Assembly (NCBI GenBank): GCA_964486135.1
Contig: CAZAKT010000032.1
Location: 1 to 16,418, forward strand
Reading direction: 5' to 3'
Source: UBA4923 sp964486135
GTDB taxonomy: Bacteria > Bacillota > Clostridia > Saccharofermentanales > DTU023
Length of the DNA: 16,418 bases
Translations under genes and position numbers: made by a program
The notes under the pieces: generated by a model
Databases searched by the model: none
Told to the model about the DNA's origin: nothing
What the model saw: the letters and a program-made list of their open reading frames with translations, nothing else
Shown here: positions 7,753-13,876 of the stretch, piece by piece
How positions within the stretch are numbered: position 1 is the stretch's first letter
Layout: the number at the start of each line of letters is the position of its first letter

Positions 7753-8625
7753 ATGACCTCTTGTCAGGAATCCGGGCCCGGTTCGGCGGCCCCTATTGGC
7801 GTCTTTGACTCCGGTATCGGGGGGCTGACCATCCTGAAGGCCCTGCGGGACCGTATGCCCGGGGAGAACCTGGTCTATTTCGGCGACCTGGCCCGCTCTC
7901 CTTACGGGACCAAGTCGACGGACACGGTCAGGCGCTACGCCAGTCAGATCACCCGTTTTCTCCTTTCGCTTGAGGTCAAGCTGATCGTGATCGCCTGCAA
8001 TACCGCCAGCGCCGCCGCGGGCGACCTGGTCGGCCTCCTGGCCGAACCGCTTCCGGTCCTGGAAGTGGTCGGACACGGATCTGGGGCGGCCCTGGAAGCG
8101 GCCTCCCGGCTGGCGGAGGAGGAGATCAGGATCGGGGTCCTGGGAACCCGGACCACCGTTTCAAGCGGGGTCTACCGGGACCGGCTCCTTAGCCTGGCCG
8201 CTGAACGGGGTATGGCCCCACCCCTGATCCGGCAGCAGGCCTGCCCCCTCTTTGTTCCCCTGGTCGAGGAGGGGCTCTGGCAGGGGGAGATCCCCGACCT
8301 GGTTGCCCGCCTCTACCTGGAGGATCTCAAGGCCTTCTCCCCCCAGGTCGTCATCCTGGGCTGCACCCACTATCCCCTCCTCTTTGACACCATCAGCAAG
8401 GCCCTGCCGCCTGGGACGGTCTTGAATGACAGCGCCCCGGCGGTCGCCCGGTCGGCCGAGGGCCTGCTGGCGGCAGACGGTCTCCTGGCCCCCCAGGGGC
8501 AGGAGGGGGCCGTGACCTTCTATTGCAGTGATTCAGAGGATACCTTCCGCCGCCAGGCCGCCCGTTTTCTTGACATGCCTGTCGATATCGTTCATCATAT
8601 TGACTTGGACACGTGGGAGAACTAG
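7753..8625 (+). CDS. murI: Glutamate racemase
   Basis: Cofactor-independent racemase making D-glutamate for peptidoglycan precursors in the cytoplasm. From ATG 7753 the protein is 290 residues, with a short N-terminal extension of about 12 residues before the family start PIGVFDSGIGGLT. The two catalytic cysteines are visible: C82 in VIACNTASA and C204 in LGCTHYPLL. YFGDLARSPYGTKS is also typical. The frame is open upstream to 7678 inside proS, but the ATG 10 bases after the proS stop is the sensible start, with the weak site AGGCGG (7741-7746) overlapping that stop. Tight spacing on both sides suggests translational coupling within the pta operon. Confidence 0.96.
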   Translation: MTSCQESGPGSAAPIGVFDSGIGGLTILKALRDRMPGENLVYFGDLARSPYGTKSTDTVRRYASQITRFLLSLEVKLIVIACNTASAAAGDLVGLLAEPLPVLEVVGHGSGAALEAASRLAEEEIRIGVLGTRTTVSSGVYRDRLLSLAAERGMAPPLIRQQACPLFVPLVEEGLWQGEIPDLVARLYLEDLKAFSPQVVILGCTHYPLLFDTISKALPPGTVLNDSAPAVARSAEGLLAADGLLAPQGQEGAVTFYCSDSEDTFRRQAARFLDMPVDIVHHIDLDTWEN

Positions 8626-8635
8626 GGGGAACAGA

Positions 8636-9133
8636 GTGTTCACATCTTCTGATATCTACAAGGACGCCATTATTAATCTCGAGAGTAGCCAGTGGGCTGA
8701 CGGGGAGCAGCTTGATCCTGTCCGTCTCATGACCCATGGCCAGCTTTCCTATGAGAAGAACCAGGACGTCTGGAATGTATCCTACGATGAAAGCGACGCG
8801 ACCGGCATGCGGGGCACCAAGACCCGGGTCAGCCTCTTTCCTAACGGGCGGGTGATCCTAAGCCGGACAGGTAGCGTTGAGATGGAACTGGAGTTCGTCA
8901 AGGGGGACCAGAGGATCGAGGCGAAATCCACGCCCTACGGCCCGGTCCGCTTCTCTGTCCTGACCCACGAGGTCAAGGGCCGGATGACCGAGGAGGGCGG
9001 GGCCATCGAGCTGGGCTATTCCCTGGGCTTCGACAACCGCCATACTATCAGTACCCGGCTACAGCTGGAAGTGACGGCCAATCCAGGGACCGATGTGGGC
9101 CCTGCGGTAGAGGGGCTGGTCCCGGGCAACTAG
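8636..9133 (+). CDS. DUF1934 (YwiB-like) beta-barrel protein
   Basis: Small cytosolic protein of unknown role. It matches the DUF1934/YwiB family, which adopts a lipocalin-like beta-barrel. From GTG 8636 it is 165 residues. Family features seen: alternating strand pattern, VSYDESDATGMRGTKTRVSLF, then VILSRTGSVEMELEFVKG, STPYGPVRFSVLTHEV near the middle, and a final strand block IELGYSLGFDNRHTISTRLQLEVT. The GTG start is chosen because AGGGGGAA at 8624-8631 overlaps the murI stop and lies a normal distance upstream; the open frame back to 8528 overlaps murI and starts with unrelated sequence. Last gene of the acetate-proS-murI cluster. No terminator follows before the rpmF promoter. Confidence 0.88.
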   Translation: MFTSSDIYKDAIINLESSQWADGEQLDPVRLMTHGQLSYEKNQDVWNVSYDESDATGMRGTKTRVSLFPNGRVILSRTGSVEMELEFVKGDQRIEAKSTPYGPVRFSVLTHEVKGRMTEEGGAIELGYSLGFDNRHTISTRLQLEVTANPGTDVGPAVEGLVPGN

Positions 9134-9141
9134 GCCCACTA

Positions 9142-9202
9142 TTGACAATCGCGAATTTCCAGGTGACGGCCATTTGACAGGCTGTCAACCTTCAGGGATA
9201 AT
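9142..9202 (+). promoter_or_regulatory. rpmF promoter with a palindrome over the -35 box
   Basis: TTGACA (9174-9179), a 17-base spacer and GATAAT (9197-9202) form a near-consensus housekeeping promoter. The -35 box is the left arm of a perfect 15-base palindrome, TTGACAG-G-CTGTCAA at 9174-9188. A second TTGACA sits at 9142-9147 inside ATTGACAAT, itself a 4-1-4 palindrome, exactly 32 bases upstream (about three helical turns) and without a -10 partner. The layout is what a repressor with two sites on one DNA face would need. The regulator is unknown. Confidence 0.75.
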
Positions 9203-9264
9203 ACTTGAGGCGCAACCGAACGGGGCGCCGCCATTAAACTATTTAGCCGGGGGAGGGGATACCG

Positions 9265-9453
9265 ATGGCTGTACCTAAAAGAAAGTGGTCAAAGAAAAGA
9301 TCACGCACACACCGGGCCAACTGGAAGATCAATCCAGTCAACCTGGTCCGCTGTCCGCAGTGTCACGCGCTTCGGGCACCGCACCGTGTCTGCAAGGCTT
9401 GCGGATACTACGACGGGCGCCAAGTCCTTACTGTCGGAGACGGGAAGAAATAA
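9265..9453 (+). CDS. rpmF: 50S ribosomal protein L32, zinc-binding form
   Basis: Small structural protein of the large ribosomal subunit. All 62 residues fit the family: the start MAVPKRKWSKKRSRTHRANWK and two CxxC pairs, C30/C33 (CPQC) and C43/C46 (CKAC), that bind zinc, so this is the zinc-ribbon paralogue type. The ATG has GGAGG at 9252-9256 spaced 8 bases. It has its own strong promoter and is followed by an intrinsic terminator, so it probably makes a short monocistronic mRNA. The usual upstream partner DUF177 (YceD) and downstream plsX are absent from this window. Confidence 0.98.
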   Translation: MAVPKRKWSKKRSRTHRANWKINPVNLVRCPQCHALRAPHRVCKACGYYDGRQVLTVGDGKK

Positions 9454-9482
9454 CACCCGCTCCCAGGCGGGGAGAATGAGGA

Positions 9483-9510
9483 GCAGCGCGCCTGTGGCAC
9501 GTTGCTTTTT
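9483..9510 (+). terminator. Intrinsic terminator between rpmF and der
   Basis: GCAGCG (9483-9488) pairs with CGTTGC (9500-9505, one G-U). After a C/A mismatch, GCC (9490-9492) pairs with GGC (9496-9498) around a TGT loop, and five Ts follow (9506-9510). This is a good Rho-independent terminator. It ends 10 bases before the der ribosome binding site, leaving no room for a der promoter downstream. Confidence 0.7.
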
Positions 9511-9536
9511 GTTCGTTTGAAGGAGGAGGCAGGCTT

Positions 9537-10886
9537 ATGAGTACACCTGTTCTTGCCATTGTCGGCCGGCCCAATGTCGGCAAGTCGACCCTGTTCAACG
9601 CGCTGACGGGTAAGCGGACGGCCATTGTCGGCCCTGATCCGGGCGTGACTCGTGACCGGGTCATGGGGGAGTGCGATTGGGGGGGCCTGACCTTTACGGT
9701 CGTCGATACGGGCGGCATCGAGTTTTCCGACGATGATATGCACAGGCTTGTCTTCGCCCAGGTGGAGGTGGCCATCGACATGGCGGACGTCATCTGCTTT
9801 TTGACCGACCTGCATACGGGCCTTTCCGACATCGAATTCAGGATTGCCGACATGCTGAGGAAGAGCGGCAAACCGGTCGTCCTGGCGGTCAACAAGGCCG
9901 ACCGGCCCGGCGAGGAACCGCTGGAGTTCTACGGTTTCTATGAACTGGGCTTCGCTTCGACCCTGGCCATCTCCGCCTCCCACAAGCTGGGGCTGACGGA
10001 GCTTCTGGACGCGGTGACGGAACCTATGAAGGGGATGGAGGTGGAGGAAGAGGAGGCCCATGTGATCACGGTCGCCATCACCGGCCGGCCCAATGTGGGC
10101 AAGTCCTCCCTGGCCAACCGGCTGGTGGGGGAGGAGCGGAGCATCGTCTCCGATATCCCCGGCACCACCCGGGACGCCATTGACAGCCTGGTTGAGAACG
10201 AGTACGGACGCTTTTTGATTTATGACACGGCCGGCCTCCGCCGCAAGGCCAAGATCGGGGACAGGATAGAGTATGTCAGCGCCCTGCGCTCAAGGCGGAG
10301 TGTCGAGCAGGCTGAGGTCTCCATCCTCATGATCGACGCCGTGGAGGGCCCGGCCGAACAGGATACAAAGGTGGCGGGCCTGGCCCATAACGATGGCAAG
10401 GCCTCCATTATCGTGGTCAATAAATGGGACCTGGTCGATAGGGGGGAGACAAGTCAGGCGGAATACGAGGAGAAGATCCGCCGTCGTTTCCAGTTCATGC
10501 CTTATGCTCCCATCCTTTTTCTCTCGGTCAAGACGGGTTACAATTTCCAGAAGCTCTGGCCCCTGATCCTGCGAGTCTATGAGTCTTCGACCCGCCGGGT
10601 GGCGACCAGCGTCCTCAACGAGGTCATCGCCGAGGCCATCGTCCAGCACCCGACCCCCCAGCAGAAGGGCCGGCATCTTCGCATCTATTACGCGACCCAG
10701 GGCAGTGTGTTGCCGCCGACCTTCATCTTTTTTGTCAATGACAAACGCCTTCTGCATTTTTCCTACGAACGCTACCTGGAGAACAGGCTGCGCGAAAACT
10801 TTGACTTTTTCGGCAGCCCCCTGCGCTTTGTCTGGAAGGGGAGGGCTGCCCGTGACCAGGCGGCTTCCCGTGTCACGCCGGATTGA
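9537..10886 (+). CDS. der: Ribosome-associated GTPase Der (EngA)
   Basis: Essential tandem GTPase that acts in maturation of the 50S subunit. The 449-residue protein has two G domains and a KH-like C-terminal domain. First domain: P-loop GRPNVGKST at residues 10-18, then DTGG, then NKAD. Second domain: GRPNVGKSS at 183-191, DIPGTTRDAID, YDTAG and NKWD. The C-terminal part contains HPTPQQKGRHLRIYY and FFVNDKRLLHFSYERYLENRLRE, typical of Der. ATG 9537 has AGGAGGAGG at 9521-9529, 7 bases upstream. An intrinsic terminator lies immediately upstream and no promoter is visible, so expression may depend on read-through from rpmF or on a promoter inside rpmF. Its neighbour rpmF is also a 50S gene. Confidence 0.98.
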   Translation: MSTPVLAIVGRPNVGKSTLFNALTGKRTAIVGPDPGVTRDRVMGECDWGGLTFTVVDTGGIEFSDDDMHRLVFAQVEVAIDMADVICFLTDLHTGLSDIEFRIADMLRKSGKPVVLAVNKADRPGEEPLEFYGFYELGFASTLAISASHKLGLTELLDAVTEPMKGMEVEEEEAHVITVAITGRPNVGKSSLANRLVGEERSIVSDIPGTTRDAIDSLVENEYGRFLIYDTAGLRRKAKIGDRIEYVSALRSRRSVEQAEVSILMIDAVEGPAEQDTKVAGLAHNDGKASIIVVNKWDLVDRGETSQAEYEEKIRRRFQFMPYAPILFLSVKTGYNFQKLWPLILRVYESSTRRVATSVLNEVIAEAIVQHPTPQQKGRHLRIYYATQGSVLPPTFIFFVNDKRLLHFSYERYLENRLRENFDFFGSPLRFVWKGRAARDQAASRVTPD

Positions 10887-10895
10887 TCCGGCCCG

Positions 10896-10904
10896 TGCTA
10901 AACT
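10896..10904 (+). promoter_or_regulatory. Candidate extended -10 promoter giving a leaderless transcript
   Basis: TGCTAAACT fits TGn plus a TATAAT-like hexamer (TAAACT, 10899-10904). The next six bases lead directly to the ATG at 10911, so the predicted transcript start coincides with the A of the start codon. There is no -35 box and no Shine-Dalgarno before that ATG. Confidence 0.35.
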
Positions 10905-10910
10905 GGTCGC

Positions 10911-11978
10911 ATGGAGAGGGAGCGCAAGGAGAGGGTGAATCAGAGGGCAAGCCGGCCACCGGCCGTCTCCTCCTTTGCCCTGGTCGATGCCCGTTCAAAG
11001 AGGCAGGCAGCCGACCGGCGTGAACTGGACCGGGTCGCGCCCCTGGCGGCCCTGGCCCTGATCCTGGTCACGCTTCTGACTTCTGCCTTCTTCGCCCTGG
11101 ACTATCTGGGCCGCTTCCCCCTGGCCATAGGCTATGGGGAGGGATTTGAGGCCTACGTCCTTCGGGTCTTTCTCCTCTTTGGCTTTATCCCACTTCTTTC
11201 AGCCACGGTCGCCCTGGCCTTTTTCAGGCCGGCCCCCCGACTGGTGATGGGGCAGGGCCTTACCCCCGCCCTTGTCCTGGCCTCCCCCCTTGCCGGCTTT
11301 TTTGCCGGCTGGCTGGTCTGGAGCCTGACCCAGCTCATGACTTCCTTCCTGCCTGCCGCCAGCGGCTGGTTCGCCGTCCCCGATTTGTGGCAGAAGGGGG
11401 CCCTCTATCTGGGCCGTTCCCCCCTGATCTCCCTCCTGGTCCTGGCCGTCTCGCTCCTCCTGCCCGCGACCGGTCAGGAGCTCTTGTTCCGGGGCCTGAT
11501 CCAGCCTGTCTATTCGGGCGGTGGAGGCCCCCTCATCCGCCTGGTCCTGCCCGCCCTCCTGGCCGCCGGCCTGGGCCTGGAGTTGCCGGGCCTGGCCGTC
11601 TTCTTCCTCCTGGCCCTTCTGGCCGCCTGGGTACGGACGGCTTCCGGCTCGCTTTTTGCCTCCTCGCTGGCCACGGCGGGTTTCGCCCTGGCCCTGCTCT
11701 ATGCCCGAACCCTCTTCGCGGCCATCAGCCAGGCCGTTTTCGGCATGCCCCTGATCGACCCCTTCCGGGTCAGGCTCTTCACGGGCTCGGCGGTCCTGGT
11801 CCTCCTGGTCCTCTTCCTGGCCCCTGCGGCTTTGATAGGCCAGGCGGCGGTCCGGCGGGAGGGGAGGGGGATCAGCCTGATCAAGGGAACAGGAGACAGG
11901 GGCGTCCACCCTGTCAACCGGGTCCTGGCCCTGATCTGTCTGGCAGCCCTTTCGGTCTGCCTCTATTTCAGTTATTAA
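10911..11978 (+). CDS. Polytopic membrane protein, probable catalytically dead CPBP (Rce1-like) homologue
   Basis: 355 residues: a basic cytosolic N-terminus (about 1-42), then eight or nine hydrophobic helices at roughly 43-64, 84-104, 118-145, 170-186, 209-222, 226-241, 249-270, 293-311 and 336-353. The stretch LLPATGQELLFRGLIQPVY (184-201) and the following helix layout match the CPBP/abortive-infection intramembrane protease domain, whose active form needs EExxxR, FxxxH and a later His. Here the first Glu is Q189 (QELLFR), the FxxxH position reads ALLAAGLGL, the later His position reads SLFASSLATAG, and the only histidine in the whole protein is H333. So the fold is plausible but metal-dependent proteolysis is not. 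Start uncertain: ATG 10911 has no Shine-Dalgarno; GTG 10935 follows AAGGAG by only 3 bases. It is 24 bases after der and convergent with mltG. Confidence 0.75.
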   Translation: MERERKERVNQRASRPPAVSSFALVDARSKRQAADRRELDRVAPLAALALILVTLLTSAFFALDYLGRFPLAIGYGEGFEAYVLRVFLLFGFIPLLSATVALAFFRPAPRLVMGQGLTPALVLASPLAGFFAGWLVWSLTQLMTSFLPAASGWFAVPDLWQKGALYLGRSPLISLLVLAVSLLLPATGQELLFRGLIQPVYSGGGGPLIRLVLPALLAAGLGLELPGLAVFFLLALLAAWVRTASGSLFASSLATAGFALALLYARTLFAAISQAVFGMPLIDPFRVRLFTGSAVLVLLVLFLAPAALIGQAAVRREGRGISLIKGTGDRGVHPVNRVLALICLAALSVCLYFSY

Positions 11979-11990
11979 AAGGGAATAAGT

Positions 11991-13130
11991 CTAGGACTGC
12001 TGCTCGCGGTAGCGGGCAATCTTGGCCTCGTGTTCCTCATTGGTCTTGGAGAAATCGTTGCTTCCGTCCCCCTTGGCGCAGAAGAAGAGGTAGCCGTTGG
12101 CCCCAGCCCAGCTTCTCTCCGTGGCCGGCCAGAGGACGCCCTCAATGGCGACGGAGCCGGGTGAGTTGATGGGTCCGGGCGGGAGGCCATCATGCCGGTA
12201 GGTATTGAAGGGGCTGTCCTTGTAGCGCTCAATGTCGGCGTTCAGGATCCAGAGTTCGGGATCCCGGCCTTCCTCTGCCCTCAGGTAGTTGACGGTCGCG
12301 CAGGACTGGAGCATCATATCCCGCTCCAGCCGGTTCAAAAAGACCTTGGCGATCTTGGGCATCTCGTCGATGGGACCCTCCTGCTGGACGATGGAGGCCA
12401 GGGTCAGGACCCGGTCGATGGTCATACCCCGTTCCTCAGCCCGGTCATAGTAACCCCCGGCCCGCAGGTGATGCTCGGTATTGTTCAGGAAGATCCGGAT
12501 GATCTCCTGTTCGGTGGCATTGACATCAAACTGGTAGGTATCAGGCCAGAGATAGCCCTGGAGCAACCACTCGCGGCCGCTGTTGATCTCGATCTGCTGG
12601 ACGAAGTCGTAGTCGGAGAACAGGCCGGGCTGGCGGACCATGGCATCGAGCAGGTCCGGATTGAAGCGCATACCGGCCTCCAGCATGGCCTCTTTCATCT
12701 GCTGATAGGTCATGCCCTCGATGAAGGTGATGGTGACCGGCTGTGGCTGGTTGGTCAGGACCACCATGATCTCGTCGTAGCTCATACCCTCCACCAGGTA
12801 GTGGGTGCCGTACTGGTACTGGCCGTCAAAGCCATTGAATTTTGAGAGGAATTCAAAGGCGAAGGTGCTGCCGATCAGCTCCTTGTCCGCCAGCATTTCC
12901 GCAATCTCCTCGGTGGTCGATTGCTGCTGGATATAGATCTCCACTGAACCGGGCGTATCCTTGTCAAAGGGGGAGAAGCCCCGGGCGTCAAACTGGTCCT
13001 TCAGATAGCCCAGCCGCTTGTCCTGTTCGCGGACATAGCGGTAGCCCAGGCTGAAGCCTACGAGGACGACGCCAATCAGGATGACGACGATGACCAGGAC
13101 GATCAGGGGTTTTGTGATTCTACGGGGCAT
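11991..13130 (-). CDS. mltG: Endolytic murein transglycosylase MltG (YceG family)
   Basis: Membrane-anchored lytic transglycosylase that cuts nascent glycan strands outside the membrane and is thought to end their elongation. The 379-residue protein has a basic N-terminus, one transmembrane helix (about 8-30), a LysM-like region (about 62-125, STTEEIAEMLADKELI) and the YceG catalytic domain. Catalytic region: LASIVQQEG at 244-252, where E251 aligns with the catalytic Glu of the family motif (usually IxEKE), followed by KIAKVFLNRL, LQSCATVNY, FNTYRHDGLPPGPINSPG and YLFFCAKGDGSNDFSKTNEEH. The conserved Glu-Lys before E251 is Gln-Gln here. ATG 13130 places the helix correctly; the Shine-Dalgarno is weak (TGGAAAAAG). 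Own promoter at 13164-13193. It ends 12 bases from the convergent gene with no terminator visible. Confidence 0.95.
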   Translation of the reverse strand: MPRRITKPLIVLVIVVILIGVVLVGFSLGYRYVREQDKRLGYLKDQFDARGFSPFDKDTPGSVEIYIQQQSTTEEIAEMLADKELIGSTFAFEFLSKFNGFDGQYQYGTHYLVEGMSYDEIMVVLTNQPQPVTITFIEGMTYQQMKEAMLEAGMRFNPDLLDAMVRQPGLFSDYDFVQQIEINSGREWLLQGYLWPDTYQFDVNATEQEIIRIFLNNTEHHLRAGGYYDRAEERGMTIDRVLTLASIVQQEGPIDEMPKIAKVFLNRLERDMMLQSCATVNYLRAEEGRDPELWILNADIERYKDSPFNTYRHDGLPPGPINSPGSVAIEGVLWPATERSWAGANGYLFFCAKGDGSNDFSKTNEEHEAKIARYREQQS

Positions 13131-13163
13131 GTTCTTTTTCCAGGTCTCTTATCGGACTGCTCT

Positions 13164-13193
13164 ATTTTATCACGAGCGGGCAAGCTTGGTCAG
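13164..13193 (-). promoter_or_regulatory. Promoter of mltG
   Basis: On the minus strand CTGACC (13188-13193) serves as the -35 box, and with an 18-base spacer TAAAAT (13164-13169) is the -10, extended by TGA (13170-13172). The transcript would start near 13157, about 26 bases before the mltG ATG. It lies in the gap after the prepilin peptidase stop, so mltG need not depend on that gene's transcript. Confidence 0.6.
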
Positions 13194-13209
13194 GGCCTGG
13201 CTGAAAGAG

Positions 13210-13743
13210 TCAAAAATGCCAGATTCCCGGCAGGGGCAAGAAGTAAAGCAGGAAGCTGGCCAGGGCCAGGAAGGGGATGAAGGGGAGGGGTTTTTTCTTC
13301 CCTGTAAGAAGGAGGAAGAGGGAGAAGGGGAGGGCCAGGAAGAAGGCCAGGCAGACCGAGGCCAGGGAGGCGCCAGCAGTCAGCAGGAAGCCGGCTGCCA
13401 GGGCGAAGAGGATATCACCTGCCCCGATGAGCTCCCGGCCCGGTAAAAGGCGGCCTGTGACCGCCAGGGCGAAGAGGAGGAGGCCCCCGCTACAACTACT
13501 GGCCAGATCCAGGAGCTGGCCCAGCCACAGGGGAAGTGAGCCTGGGACCCAGGCCGGCCCCTCAAAGGACAGGACCCTGGGCAGGGCCGTGAAGAGGGCA
13601 AAGCAGGCCAGGTCCCTGTCTAGAACCTGACGGGTCCGGATGTCGGACCAGGAGAGGCGGCAGGCGAACACCAAAGCTCCAATCAAGCAAAAGAAGCTCA
13701 GCAGGGATCCGATTGAGTCAGGCACAGCCGTCAGACTAGTCAC
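13210..13743 (-). CDS. Prepilin peptidase, A24 family, short TadV/CpaA-like
   Basis: Integral membrane aspartyl protease of the GxGD type that removes leader peptides from type IV pilin-like or Flp-type pilin precursors. The 177-residue protein has about six hydrophobic helices and both catalytic aspartates in the expected places: D34 in WSDIRTRQV after the first helix and D110 in LIGAGDILFALAAG. It lacks the N-terminal methyltransferase domain of long PilD-type enzymes, as TadV/CpaA types do. Start is GTG at 13743, supported by GGAG 8 bases upstream. Codons are rich in C and G like the neighbours. No pilin, ATPase or secretin gene is in the window, so its substrates must be elsewhere. It is upstream of mltG with a 79-base gap. 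Confidence 0.85.
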   Translation of the reverse strand: MTSLTAVPDSIGSLLSFFCLIGALVFACRLSWSDIRTRQVLDRDLACFALFTALPRVLSFEGPAWVPGSLPLWLGQLLDLASSCSGGLLLFALAVTGRLLPGRELIGAGDILFALAAGFLLTAGASLASVCLAFFLALPFSLFLLLTGKKKPLPFIPFLALASFLLYFLPLPGIWHF

Positions 13744-13837
13744 TATCTTTTCTCCACCGGCCCAGGACTGCTGGCAAGGACCGCCCCGTCCAGTCGAAAG
13801 GACTTTTAACGGATTAAATCAGCGATTTTTGTCAGTC

Positions 13838-13846
13838 TGTTATAAT
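13838..13846 (+). promoter_or_regulatory. Extended -10 promoter of glgP
   Basis: TGTTATAAT, identical to the pta element, with no acceptable -35 box at 16-18 bases. The transcript would start near 13853, about 24 bases before the glgP ATG at 13877. The short odd palindrome GATT-A-AATC at 13812-13820 lies about where a -35 region or upstream site would be. Confidence 0.7.
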
Positions 13847-13876
13847 TACCCTCGGTCAATTTAGTTGAGGTTGGTT

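Noticed and set aside
9142..9170. TTGACA at 9142 as a second rpmF promoter
   Set aside because: The sequence 16-18 bases downstream (GACGGC region) has no -10 likeness.
9460..9474. CTCCC/GGGAG hairpin right after rpmF as a terminator
   Set aside because: It has only five pairs and no T run; the better terminator is at 9483-9510.
11991..13130. MltG as a dead enzyme because the EKE motif is changed
   Set aside because: The position aligned with the catalytic Glu (E251) is intact, as are the surrounding conserved blocks; only the preceding two residues differ.
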